Shown one piece after another: positions 8,970 to 15,790 of a stretch of 23,630 nt of DNA. Each line of letters starts with the position of its first letter. The first letter of the stretch is position 1. The notes under the pieces are model-generated. The model searched no databases. It saw nothing but the letters and a program-made list of their open reading frames with translations, and was not told where the DNA came from. The translations under genes were made by a program, and so were the position numbers. The stretch lies in IMG/VR virus record IMGVR_UViG_3300033146_003133, positions 1 through 23,630 of that record; one strand, written 5' to 3'. The DNA is from a virus.

Positions 8970-8993
8970 GGTGAAGGGACTAATCCCTTCACC
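8970..8993 (-). promoter_or_regulatory. 10-bp perfect stem-loop before the SbcD-like gene
   Basis: Bases 8970-8979 pair perfectly with 8984-8993 (GGTGAAGGGA and TCCCTTCACC, four-base loop). It lies in the only sizeable gap of the recombination operon, between the metallopeptidase/VWA gene stop and the SbcD-like ribosome site. Read as plus-strand RNA it is followed by TTTTTATTTT, the pattern of an intrinsic terminator for antisense transcription. Read as minus-strand mRNA it has no T-run and could be a processing or stabilising hairpin that limits readthrough. Confidence 0.7.
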
Positions 8994-9001
8994 TTTTTAT
9001 T

Positions 9002-10237
9002 TTATAAACTAATTATCTCAGCAAATTCACTAAGTTCTTCTGCCAACCGTTTTGGATTAAAATTACCAGCTAACACAATTAAATTATGACAATTTAATGG
9101 TAAATCAGGATAACACTGTTCTATGTCACTGCATCCGTCCGTTAGACTTACCAGGCATTTAGTGTGTGGTAATTCTTCGTTTATGTATTCAACAACAGGT
9201 CTATGACTAGTTCCACCCCACCCTTTAAACGACATGTTCAATAAGTCGTTTGAATTGTGGCTGTCAAATGTGACTACATCATGTATTTGTGCATCACACA
9301 CAATCAGTGTCATTTTTAACACAGGAAACGCCTGTAACATACTATGCATCTCACTTAAGAACACAGGTAACTCATTACGAGTAGATCCTGATGTATCTAT
9401 ATGAACGACAACATCCACACATTCTTTTACAATGTGTGGCATAGCTACACCTAAAGCATAACTTTTTTTGTGTAACCTAGAGTATGTAAAGTCCACAGGT
9501 ATGTGTGAACTCAGGAACCGTTGGAGATATACTCTCCAATTTACCTTAGGTGTTACTAAATCATCAACCAGTTCTTCTAATCCGTTGGGTAATTTTCCTT
9601 TTGATTTTGCATATATAGCTGCCTGCGTTATCTTATCCTGCAGCGCTTGCGAGATAGTTGGTTTGTTTTTATTTTTTAACCAACTATCTTCCTCATCTGC
9701 TATATGTAAATCAAAGCCTTGGTTATTTTTAAAATCTTTGGGTAAATATTTTTCTAATATTAAATAAACATCTTCACTCGTTAGATTATTTATATCTTTA
9801 ATAATTACCTCTTTGATCTTAATGTTATCCTTAAACCAATCTTTAGGTATCTTCCATTCACCTGCTGAATCAGGTTCAACACAGCCAGAAGGTAAAACAA
9901 ACCCTTCTTTCTTTATTTTAGTGTTGACAATTAAATCAGCTGCTATATTAGATATAGCCGGTATGGCATTAGACAGTCTAAACATATGCCCTAATATGAT
10001 GTGCATTATTTCATGGCACAGCACACCTTTTATTTGGGATTTACTTAGAGTTTTAATGAAAGAGGGATTATAGAATAATTGTTCCTTAGCATTAACGGCC
10101 ATTGTTTTAATCCGCTCATCATCGGGAGATACTTCAATTCTCTCGACAGACATGAGAAGATAACTAAAGAACGGGTGTTCTTTTTGTAGCTTTATAACAG
10201 CTTGTGCCACAAGCTGTTTTGGTGTTAATTCTAACAT
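9002..10237 (-). CDS. Metallopeptidase-like protein with VWA-like domain, partner of MoxR ATPase
   Basis: A 411-residue protein with two parts. The N-terminal region contains HEIMHIILGH (H75, E76, H79, H84), a zinc-peptidase-like motif as in DUF2201 proteins. The C-terminal ~150 residues hold HIDTSGST (D281, S283, S285), the DxSxS start of a VWA metal-ion-dependent adhesion site, with a later LTDG strand. Genes of this kind are typically paired with MoxR AAA+ ATPases, and here the MoxR gene lies directly upstream, with three bases between its stop and this start and the ribosome site inside it. Such pairs act as chaperone-like or metal-insertion remodelling machines in bacteria (RavA-ViaA and CbbQ-CbbO are relatives by architecture). 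The substrate in the phage is unknown. Whether the HExxH site is catalytically active is not known. Confidence 0.82.
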   Translation of the reverse strand: MLELTPKQLVAQAVIKLQKEHPFFSYLLMSVERIEVSPDDERIKTMAVNAKEQLFYNPSFIKTLSKSQIKGVLCHEIMHIILGHMFRLSNAIPAISNIAADLIVNTKIKKEGFVLPSGCVEPDSAGEWKIPKDWFKDNIKIKEVIIKDINNLTSEDVYLILEKYLPKDFKNNQGFDLHIADEEDSWLKNKNKPTISQALQDKITQAAIYAKSKGKLPNGLEELVDDLVTPKVNWRVYLQRFLSSHIPVDFTYSRLHKKSYALGVAMPHIVKECVDVVVHIDTSGSTRNELPVFLSEMHSMLQAFPVLKMTLIVCDAQIHDVVTFDSHNSNDLLNMSFKGWGGTSHRPVVEYINEELPHTKCLVSLTDGCSDIEQCYPDLPLNCHNLIVLAGNFNPKRLAEELSEFAEIISL

Positions 10238-10239
10238 AA

Positions 10240-11556
10240 TTAATCCTTTAGATACATACCGTAAGATAATAGCTTGGCTTTTAGCGGTGACTTAATACAA
10301 CGTTTGGTCCACTGTGTTAAAGTGGTTTCTGTCGCTTTCATCATTCTGAGCATATTAACTGCGTACTCAGGTTGTAGCTCAACCATCAACAATACACATT
10401 TATCAAACAAAGATCTGTTTGACTTGTATAGTTCAGGTATAGCACTTATTAACCCCCAGAGTTGACTTATATTTAAATTAGCAACGCCCTCTTTAGGGTT
10501 GTTTAATATGAAGTCTAAGTCTAAGTTACACATTACCTCTATGAAGGCTATAAACTCTGACGCTGCAGCAACACCTACAAAAGCTGAGGCAAATTCTCTA
10601 GTCATTTGTACTTCTTCTTTCTGTTGCTTATTTGTCTTTATGTCCTCAATCAAACTAGAAACCATTGCCCATGATCTCGGCGTAGGGAACGCACTGTCTT
10701 TTTGCTTAAGCGCTTTCTCTATAGGGACGTTTAATAGTCCAGGTTTAAAGTTGAGGAATGCCACTATTCTTGGATCAATATTACTCCTATTAGCCCAGTC
10801 AGTCCATTCATCAATGGTTGGAGCTATTTGGGTGATATGACCAAATCTATTCTTAAGCGGCATGGACATCTCGAAAACATTAGCTTTATCTTCCGCTCTA
10901 TTACCTGCAGCCATTATACTTACCTTTGTGCTTAAGTACAAATCTCCACAGCATCTATCTAATATTATTTGATAGGCGGCTGCTTGTACAGAAGGTGGAG
11001 CTAAGCTTAACTCATCGAAAAATAGTGTTCCGTTTAGGCCTTGCTGTGAAAGCACGTGCATCATCAGCGTAGGTTTCCATGGAGCATACGGTTTATCATT
11101 AGTAGCTAATGAAGGCATACCTCTTAAATCAGATGGATCTAATTGACTTACCCTTACGTCCATAAATACGTATATCACGTCTTTTATTTTCAAATCCGCT
11201 GGTTTAATCATTTCCGCATCTTCATCTTGCTTTTTTCTTTTTTCAAAAGCATCTTCCGCTTCTTTTCTTCTTTTCTTCTCTCTATTTAACCAGAGAGTTT
11301 TTTGACTATCAGTCGCGAATTCTACCCATAATGGGTTATTGTTGTATACTTCATTTGAATATAGACAATCTTTCAGACTGCTTGCTAATCTATTGAAATC
11401 TATAAATAATAAACCAAGCGCTTCCGCTCTTTCTTCTGCTGCCTGTCTTACCAGATCAGACTTTCCAATCCCTGGAGGTCCCGCTATATATAACGGTTTA
11501 AATTTTTCTTGGCATGCTTTCAAAATTCTTTTTGTTTTTGTTATTGTTAGTTCCAT
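10240..11556 (-). CDS. MoxR-type AAA+ ATPase
   Basis: A 438-residue AAA+ protein. Walker A is GPPGIGKS (26-33), Walker B is TLFFDE (177-182) and sensor 1 ends in N219 (MAAGNR). Arg in KNRFGH (~237) is placed as an arginine finger, followed by a helical lid. A lysine/glutamate-rich insertion of ~30 residues lies at ~92-122. The frame extends to 11637, but the start at 11556 is chosen because an AAGGA site precedes it and the longer form would overlap the upstream gene. The next gene encodes its likely VWA partner. The pair probably remodels a protein complex using ATP; the target is unknown. MoxR-VWA pairs have been reported in some viruses (Acidianus two-tailed virus, from memory), so viral use has precedent. 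Confidence 0.87.
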   Translation of the reverse strand: MELTITKTKRILKACQEKFKPLYIAGPPGIGKSDLVRQAAEERAEALGLLFIDFNRLASSLKDCLYSNEVYNNNPLWVEFATDSQKTLWLNREKKRRKEAEDAFEKRKKQDEDAEMIKPADLKIKDVIYVFMDVRVSQLDPSDLRGMPSLATNDKPYAPWKPTLMMHVLSQQGLNGTLFFDELSLAPPSVQAAAYQIILDRCCGDLYLSTKVSIMAAGNRAEDKANVFEMSMPLKNRFGHITQIAPTIDEWTDWANRSNIDPRIVAFLNFKPGLLNVPIEKALKQKDSAFPTPRSWAMVSSLIEDIKTNKQQKEEVQMTREFASAFVGVAAASEFIAFIEVMCNLDLDFILNNPKEGVANLNISQLWGLISAIPELYKSNRSLFDKCVLLMVELQPEYAVNMLRMMKATETTLTQWTKRCIKSPLKAKLLSYGMYLKD

Positions 11557-11584
11557 TTTTATTTTCCTTCTTTTATTTTTATTA

Positions 11585-11935
11585 TTAATTAAACTCTGAC
11601 CATCTAACATGGACGAATGTGATGTTGGTTGTTCCATCTTCTCTCACTCTTTTTTCTTGAGCAGAGACAGGACTATATACCTGTATGTCAGATGGTTTTG
11701 CTTCCAACGCTACTGGAGGAAATACTCCAGTAATAATATCTGAATCCTCTTCTAGATGCATCCATATTTCGTTATTAGCCGCCACATCCAGGTGAACTTT
11801 ATTAGTAGCCCTCCATGTTATGGTTTTTTGAATTATTTCTAACTCTTCATTTTTTATTTTTTTCTTCAAATCACTTATTTGTTCACCCGTTAATGGATGA
11901 CGCGCCGCCCATATTACTTTCATTTTTTCTTTCAT
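11585..11935 (-). CDS. Unrecognised 116-residue protein
   Basis: A small soluble protein with mixed alpha/beta character. It has an N-terminal strand KVIWAARHP followed by a helix of Lys/Glu, a middle strand region, a hydrophobic GVFPPVALEA segment and a C-terminal VHVRW strand. There are no cysteines, no membrane segment and no nucleotide-binding loop that I can identify. An AAAGG site seven bases before the first ATG supports the start at 11935. It precedes the MoxR ATPase gene with ~28 bases between. The well-formed sequence suggests a real folded protein, possibly linked to the MoxR-VWA pair by position, but I cannot name a family. Confidence 0.72.
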   Translation of the reverse strand: MKEKMKVIWAARHPLTGEQISDLKKKIKNEELEIIQKTITWRATNKVHLDVAANNEIWMHLEEDSDIITGVFPPVALEAKPSDIQVYSPVSAQEKRVREDGTTNITFVHVRWSEFN

Positions 11936-11963
11936 AATTTTACCTTTCTTTATTATTATTATT

Positions 11964-13073
11964 TTAAATTCTTATTTTTCTTAAAAACTCACTACATTTA
12001 CTTGTTCTCTCAAACGGAGTGTTTTTAAATGCTTTTTCTACATACTCCATAAGAAAAACATCCCATTGTGAGATATCTCCATTAAAAGGAGAATCCTCAA
12101 ACATGCTATTTATGTTTATAACTTTAGCTACGTTCCATCTAGAGACATCTCCATTAAAAGGAGTGTCCGAAAACATGAATCTCATGTCTCTAACACTAGA
12201 GACATCCCAGTTAGAAACATCCCCATTAAAACTAGAATTCGCAAACATACAGTCCATTCCTTTCACACCTGAAACATTCCACTTAGAGATGTCTCCATTA
12301 AATCTCGTTGAATAAAACATGTATCTCATAGATTTAACACTAGAGACATCCCAGTTAGAAATATCCCCATTAAAAAGAGAATCAGCAAACATATGGTCCA
12401 TGATTTTAACTTTGGACACATTCCATCTAGAAACGTCTCCGTTAAAGTGTGTAATGGAAAACATGTGATCCATGTATTCCACGTTAGAAACATTCCATTT
12501 AGAAACGTCTCCTTCAAAACGTGAATTATAAAACATGCCCGACATGTCTTCTACTTGTGAGACATCCCAGTTAGATACATCTCCATCAAAAGACGAATCA
12601 GAAAACATATGCTCCATTTCCTCCACTTTGGAAACATTCCATTCAGAAACATCTCCCTTAAAAGGAGAATTATAAAACATATGGTCCATATTTTTAACCT
12701 CAGAAACATCCCACCTAGAAACATTTCCTTCAAATGGAGAATTCGCAAACATATATTTCATGTCTCTGACATTGGAAACATCCCAGTTAGAAACGTCCCC
12801 GTTAAAAAGGGAATCAGAAAACATATACGACATATCTTTAACATTGGATACATCCCAATTAGCGATGTCTCCAGTAAAAGGCGAATTATAAAACATACAC
12901 GACATCGATTCGACGTTGGATACATCCCATTGTGAAATATCTCCATCAAACGAAAAAGGTTCAAATAAATGAGTCATGTCTGTTATTTCTGACACATCTA
13001 AGTCATTTAAATTAGCAAACATACCTCTTTCTTTTATTACAGAGAGCAATTGTTCTTTATTAATAATTTTCAT
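11964..13073 (-). CDS. BspA/DUF285-type 24-residue repeat protein
   Basis: A 369-residue protein built almost wholly of 13 tandem repeats of 24 residues, each near NWDVSxVxDMxxMFxxSxFNGDVS. This is the DUF285 (BspA-like) repeat, a leucine-rich-repeat-like solenoid with a Trp-Asp-Val core, known from surface and adhesion proteins of Mycoplasma, Brachyspira and other bacteria. The first ~35 residues form a capping start and the last ~20 a basic tail. There is no signal peptide, transmembrane helix or anchor, so in this phage it may be intracellular or part of the virion. It sits between the RuvC-like gene and the replication operon. The copies have diverged, unlike the repeats at 5368-5591, so this is an older expansion. 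Function unknown; a binding scaffold is likely. Confidence 0.88.
   Translation of the reverse strand: MKIINKEQLLSVIKERGMFANLNDLDVSEITDMTHLFEPFSFDGDISQWDVSNVESMSCMFYNSPFTGDIANWDVSNVKDMSYMFSDSLFNGDVSNWDVSNVRDMKYMFANSPFEGNVSRWDVSEVKNMDHMFYNSPFKGDVSEWNVSKVEEMEHMFSDSSFDGDVSNWDVSQVEDMSGMFYNSRFEGDVSKWNVSNVEYMDHMFSITHFNGDVSRWNVSKVKIMDHMFADSLFNGDISNWDVSSVKSMRYMFYSTRFNGDISKWNVSGVKGMDCMFANSSFNGDVSNWDVSSVRDMRFMFSDTPFNGDVSRWNVAKVININSMFEDSPFNGDISQWDVFLMEYVEKAFKNTPFERTSKCSEFLRKIRI
12000..12960 (-). repeat. 72-bp tandem repeats encoding the DUF285 solenoid
   Basis: About 13 in-frame units of 72 bp, best seen on the plus strand as recurring ACATCCCAGTTAGA and AAACATATGG-type blocks. They vary at many third positions and at the Phe-Asn-Gly-Asp segment. 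Open frames on the other strand and in the shifted minus frames over this stretch are shadows of the repeat. Confidence 0.85.
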
Positions 13074-13208
13074 AATTTTTTTTCTTTCTTTTTTTTATTA
13101 TTTTTTTTTATTATTATTTTTTTAAATTAAGTTTTTCCGGTCTTGTGTGTTTTATTTTTTCATAAAACCATAAAAAAATAAGCAGCTCCTTTCTTGATCT
13201 GTTTTTTT

Positions 13209-13279
13209 AAATAAGTAAGCAAATAAATAAATAAAATCATATGATCTTTACTTATTTACTTACTTACTTACTTACTTAC
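13209..13279. repeat. TTAC microsatellite and opposing AAAT/AAGT arm
   Basis: Six TTAC units run from 13256 to 13279, just beyond the stop of the resolvase gene. The stretch 13209-13235 is an imperfect complement (AAGTAAG then AAAT repeats), so the two can fold into a long AT hairpin around the palindrome CATATG near 13239. Two C-A mismatches on the plus strand become G-U pairs in minus-strand RNA, so the fold suits the 3' end of the resolvase transcript. No T-run follows at once, so termination here is uncertain. Confidence 0.6.
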
Positions 13280-13281
13280 TT

Positions 13282-13851
13282 TTAATTTGTTAACATTAAA
13301 GTTAAGGGGTCTTCCTTAACTGCTTCGAATACTCCAATTGCATCGGCTATGTGTTCGAAGTCATTCCTTAATTTACCTTTAGAGGCACCTTTTATGTGGG
13401 TGTACTCTGAACGTAAGGTAGGGAACTTTTCGCACGCATAGTCCATTATGGCAAGTTTAGATGCTGTCTTAGTACCAATGGTAGCTTTTTTAACATCCGT
13501 TGGTGTGCACCACACCGCAGGTTTTTTGTTTAAAGCTATTACTGTACTGACAACGCCTGTTGCTAAAGCCATGGCTTTTACAGCCGATGCTGATTTACCA
13601 CCCCCTGATGGTGTTTCAACCGCGAATAGACTAACCTTTGTGTTGTCTATAATTTTTTGCAATGCTCTTGCAATTTCTTCACATCTACGTACCGTGTCGT
13701 CTGCTACACGTACACCTAGTTTTTTAGAAGATTTTTCTGTCTTAATTAAAGACGTATGAATAATAAACCATTCATCATCATTAAATTCAAGTACAGCCAC
13801 ACCTGTGTTTTTAAACCCAGGATCTATTGCGAGCATTCTTTTTTTGCTCAT
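13282..13851 (-). CDS. RuvC-like Holliday junction resolvase
   Basis: A 189-residue RNase H-fold nuclease. It opens with LAIDPGFKNTG (catalytic D10), then has the strand FAVETPSGGGKS (E79) and ends the core with HIADAIGVFEA (H167, D170). This is the Asp-Glu-Asp order of RuvC and phage RuvC-like resolvases. The family cuts four-way junctions symmetrically; in phages it clears branches before packaging. It is the first gene of the minus-strand operon, preceded by an AAAGG site and a hairpin with a T-run. Divergent position opposite the terminase fits a role just before DNA packaging. The family is clear; junction specificity is inferred. Confidence 0.88.
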   Translation of the reverse strand: MSKKRMLAIDPGFKNTGVAVLEFNDDEWFIIHTSLIKTEKSSKKLGVRVADDTVRRCEEIARALQKIIDNTKVSLFAVETPSGGGKSASAVKAMALATGVVSTVIALNKKPAVWCTPTDVKKATIGTKTASKLAIMDYACEKFPTLRSEYTHIKGASKGKLRNDFEHIADAIGVFEAVKEDPLTLMLTN

Positions 13852-13882
13852 TTGTTTTACCTTTCTTTTTTTGTTATTAAAT

Positions 13883-13939
13883 GAAAAAAACGTAAGTACT
13901 ATAATGGATGCACCGATGGCTAACTATTATAGTACTTAC
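13883..13939 (-). terminator. 14-bp hairpin with T-run upstream of the resolvase gene
   Basis: Bases 13892-13905 pair perfectly with 13926-13939 (GTAAGTACTATAAT and its complement) around a 20-base loop. On the minus strand the stem is followed by G and then seven T (13890 to 13884), the form of an intrinsic terminator. It would end a minus transcript coming from the 14 kb region before the resolvase, or attenuate the operon. Each arm also contains TATAAT, so a promoter element on either strand is an alternative reading. Confidence 0.6.
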
Positions 13940-13966
13940 CCGACATAAGATAAAGATTACCTTATT

Positions 13967-14138
13967 TTTTTTTAATAGCTTTACTGTGTTTGCGCGTATC
14001 TGGGGGTGTTAAACTTTTGAAACTTTATTGTAAATAAGTTTGAAATATTTAATGCCCCAGATACGCGTAAACAACTAGTTTTGTTGTAACATTCTTTTTA
14101 TTTAGCGATAACACTAAACGAACAACCTATTAAAAAAA
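13967..14138 (+). ncRNA. Array element 0: three-stem RNA-like structure with giant P2
   Basis: P1 pairs 13967-13978 with 14127-14138 (12 bp, TTTTTTTAATAG with CTATTAAAAAAA). P2 is an unusually long hairpin, 13988-14072, with an 18-bp base (CGCGTATCTGGGG core) and two further helices above it. P3 is TTTAG/CTAAA at 14101-14118 with the shared loop CGATAACA. The spacer before the closing P1 strand ends AC, and CTTT follows the first P1 strand, as in most other copies. G-T pairs at 13992/14068 and 14008/14053 are pairable only as plus-strand RNA. It is separated from the seven other copies by two small genes. Confidence 0.7.
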
Positions 14139-14209
14139 TATTTTGTAATTAAAACGATTTATTGCTTTTTATATGGCCTAGATTTAAAGTTTAGTCCTAC
14201 AAATTTTAA

Positions 14210-14251
14210 TTTTATTAAACCATACCGGTAAATAGATAGGTTTAAATAAAA
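14210..14251. other. AT-rich 12-bp inverted repeat
   Basis: Bases 14210-14221 pair with 14239-14251 with one bulged A, around a 17-base loop containing ACCGGT. It has no CGATNACA loop and no T-run. It is the only clear structure in the 208 bases between element 0 and the branched hairpin at 14347. Function unknown. Confidence 0.5.
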
Positions 14252-14346
14252 AGTTGTTATAAGATGCTTTAAAACGTTTTTTTTATTTTTTACAAAAGCT
14301 TACCGAGTAATAGTGAAATTGAGTAAGATTACTTATACACGCGTAG

Positions 14347-14424
14347 GATATACTATAATTAAAGCTGGAAACTAGACCCGAAGGGTCGACGTTTTCATTG
14401 TTATAGTCTAGTGTATCTTTTTTT
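14347..14424 (+). ncRNA. Branched hairpin ending in a T7 run, possible small RNA or terminator
   Basis: Nested helices are GATAT/GTATC (14347-14351, 14413-14417), ACTATAA/TTATAGT (14352-14358, 14401-14407), GAAAC/GTTTTC (14368-14372, 14391-14396, one bulge) and an apical GACCC-GAA-GGGTC (14375-14387). Seven T follow from 14418. The outer helix needs a T-G pair that works in plus-strand RNA. The T-run makes it a good plus-strand terminator, but the internal loops are more elaborate than a terminator needs, so it may be the 3' end of a structured small RNA. I see no match to a ribozyme or riboswitch. Confidence 0.55.
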
Positions 14425-14675
14425 CTTTTTCGAAAGGAAAAGTTTGAGGATGATTTTTCTCTTCTTTTCTTTCTTTATATATTTCTTTCTTTCTTTCTTT
14501 ATATTACTTTCTTTCTTTCTTGCTTTAAGCTTTCTTTTTTTCTTCTTTTTTTAAAGGAGAAAGGGAAGGGGATTTTTCTTTTTTTTTAAATGTTCATATG
14601 AACATTTTCTTGCAAACATTTCTTGCAAATTCTTTCATTTTCTTGCAAACATGATGCATAAAGGTGGTTGTTTTC
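14425..14675. repeat. Pyrimidine-rich low-complexity stretch, no gene
   Basis: This stretch is dominated by T and C on the plus strand, with runs of CTTT units around 14475-14523, and two AAAGGAAAAG-type purine patches. TTCTTGCAAACAT-like segments recur three times near 14610-14650. I see no open frame, RNA gene or conserved site in it. A polypurine/polypyrimidine tract could adopt unusual DNA structure or slow polymerases, but that is speculation. Confidence 0.6.
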
Positions 14676-14840
14676 TTATTTTTCTGCTTTTTCTATATTG
14701 TCATTTATTTTTTTTATTTTACAAAATAACCAAATAGCTGCAAATATACAAAATGCAAATATTATCGGTTTTATGTAAATTATAAATAGAACAATAAGAA
14801 TTAGGTTCGCTATGCTGTCTCTTTCTATCTTCGAAAGCAT
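14676..14840 (-). CDS. Small single-pass membrane protein
   Basis: A 54-residue protein with a short charged N-terminus, a long hydrophobic stretch at ~11-43 (one long or two short helices) and a Lys/Glu-rich tail. The start at 14840 is chosen for its strong AAAGGAGG site seven bases upstream; the longer frame to 14975 has no such site and overlaps the neighbouring gene. It follows the Ser-rich gene by 16 bases. Size and topology would suit a host-membrane effector or holin-like accessory, but nothing specific is recognisable. Confidence 0.7.
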   Translation of the reverse strand: MLSKIERDSIANLILIVLFIIYIKPIIFAFCIFAAIWLFCKIKKINDNIEKAEK

Positions 14841-14856
14841 ACTGACCTCCTTTTTT

Positions 14857-15108
14857 TTAGGCAGACTCCTCACTACTAGCTGAGGATTCGGATGAACGAC
14901 TTGAACTACTGCTAACAGGATAATAATCATTTTTATCGTCTTTAAAAGCATTATCTTTGGATATACACCTCTCAATACGGGTTGCTGGTTTAAAACGCAC
15001 TATGCCCCTCTTGTGGCTATTTAAAGCGTTAGTTTTATATGTACCAGTCTGCCCTCTTTCTGTAAAATCCAAATCAATTGTTTTTAATAACTCTCTACTA
15101 CTATTCAT
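14857..15108 (-). CDS. Small protein with serine-rich tail
   Basis: An 83-residue protein. Residues 1-60 are polar and basic (KTIDLDFTERG, then a Lys/Arg segment), and the last ~18 residues are almost only Ser with a few Glu and Ala. The start at 15108 is chosen because GAGGAG precedes it at good spacing; the frame runs back to 15192 without a comparable site. I recognise no family. The tail is surely disordered. With the following membrane protein gene it forms a two-gene unit isolated inside the RNA-element region, likely an early or host-interaction module by position. Confidence 0.65.
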   Translation of the reverse strand: MNSSRELLKTIDLDFTERGQTGTYKTNALNSHKRGIVRFKPATRIERCISKDNAFKDDKNDYYPVSSSSSRSSESSASSEESA

Positions 15109-15230
15109 GTTAACTCCTCTTCCTTGTTCATTTTTTTCGTAAGATATAAATTTAATATATATCTTTTTCTTACTTTTTTCCACTTGTTCCATTTATAACC
15201 ACCGGAAAAATCCCTCTTCCACACAAAAAC

Positions 15231-15381
15231 AGTTAAATAAATCTTTATAAAAGTATAGACATGGACCCTCGTGACGAATACCCAATAAGGTGACCGTCAC
15301 GGTTGTTCTTGTCTTACTTATTATTGAGCTTAGACTTTCTTTTGGTACCCGATCACAGATACCCTGTACATTTATTTAACT
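15231..15381 (+). ncRNA. Array element 1: three-stem RNA-like structure
   Basis: P1 pairs 15231-15242 with 15370-15381 (AGTTAAATAAAT with its complement, 12 bp). P2 is CGTGACG/CGTCACG at 15270-15301. P3 is GGTACC/GATACC at 15344-15363 with loop CGATCACA. Its P3 stem has one C-A mismatch on the plus strand that would be G-U on the minus strand, the one point against the plus orientation. The spacer before the closing P1 strand is CTGTAC. Confidence 0.72.
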
Positions 15382-15388
15382 TATCCTA

Positions 15389-15493
15389 ATAATTTCTTTT
15401 AAAGCTTATTCTGTACTCCTTGTTACTTATCTCCCTTAAATAACACATACAGTAGTCGATAACAACTACCAATCCAACCTTTAAAAAAATTAT
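15389..15493 (+). ncRNA. Array element 2: three-stem RNA-like structure
   Basis: P1 pairs 15389-15404 with 15479-15493 (15 bp with one bulged C). P2 is GTTACTTA/TAAATAAC at 15422-15444 with one mismatch. P3 is GTAGT/ACTAC at 15452-15469 with loop CGATAACA. The P3 stem shares no sequence with the other copies yet pairs fully, which is covariation-like support. The spacer is CAATCCAAC. Confidence 0.72.
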
Positions 15494-15567
15494 AACTTAA
15501 AACCTTACATCGTTAAAATATATTTGAGTTTTTTTTAGTAATTATAAAACATTTAAATTAAATTTAC

Positions 15568-15701
15568 CTTAAATCTTAATATTAGAAATTAACTGATCCT
15601 CCTTCATGTTTTGTAGAAAAATGAAGGGTGATCCGTGAATTTCTTGTGTTTATTATTATTATTTTACTTATAGCCGATTACAGCTATTTAAAACATTTAA
15701 G
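15568..15701 (+). ncRNA. Array element 3: three-stem RNA-like structure
   Basis: P1 pairs 15568-15574 with 15695-15701 (CTTAAAT/ATTTAAG). P2 is a long hairpin 15586-15642 with CCTTCAT/ATGAAGG at its heart, flanked by GATC/GATC and AAATT/AATTT. P3 is ATAGC/GCTAT at 15670-15687 with loop CGATTACA. The spacer TTAAAAC is identical to that of element 4, and the two share P1 and P3 stems, so they look like recent duplicates with different P2 sequences. Confidence 0.72.
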
Positions 15702-15731
15702 ATATTTACAGTTTTATTCCTTACTTTTTTT

Positions 15732-15775
15732 GATTTATTGTTAAACAGTTCTTTATTTACCTTTTACAATAAATC
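15732..15775. other. 9-bp perfect inverted repeat between array elements
   Basis: GATTTATTG at 15732-15740 is fully complementary to CAATAAATC at 15767-15775, with a 26-base loop. It lies in the spacer between elements 3 and 4. It has no CGATNACA loop and no T-run. It may be a decayed element or an unrelated AT hairpin. Confidence 0.45.
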
Positions 15776-15790
15776 GCTCAATCATTCTTG

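Noticed and set aside
12019-12964. Several frames overlapping the DUF285 gene
   Set aside because: They are periodic shadows of the 72-bp repeat in other frames, rich in Ile, Phe and Met, and without ribosome sites.
14347-14424. Hammerhead or other self-cleaving ribozyme
   Set aside because: GAAAC is present, but no CTGATGA core pairs with it on either strand, and I could not fit twister, pistol or hatchet cores from memory.
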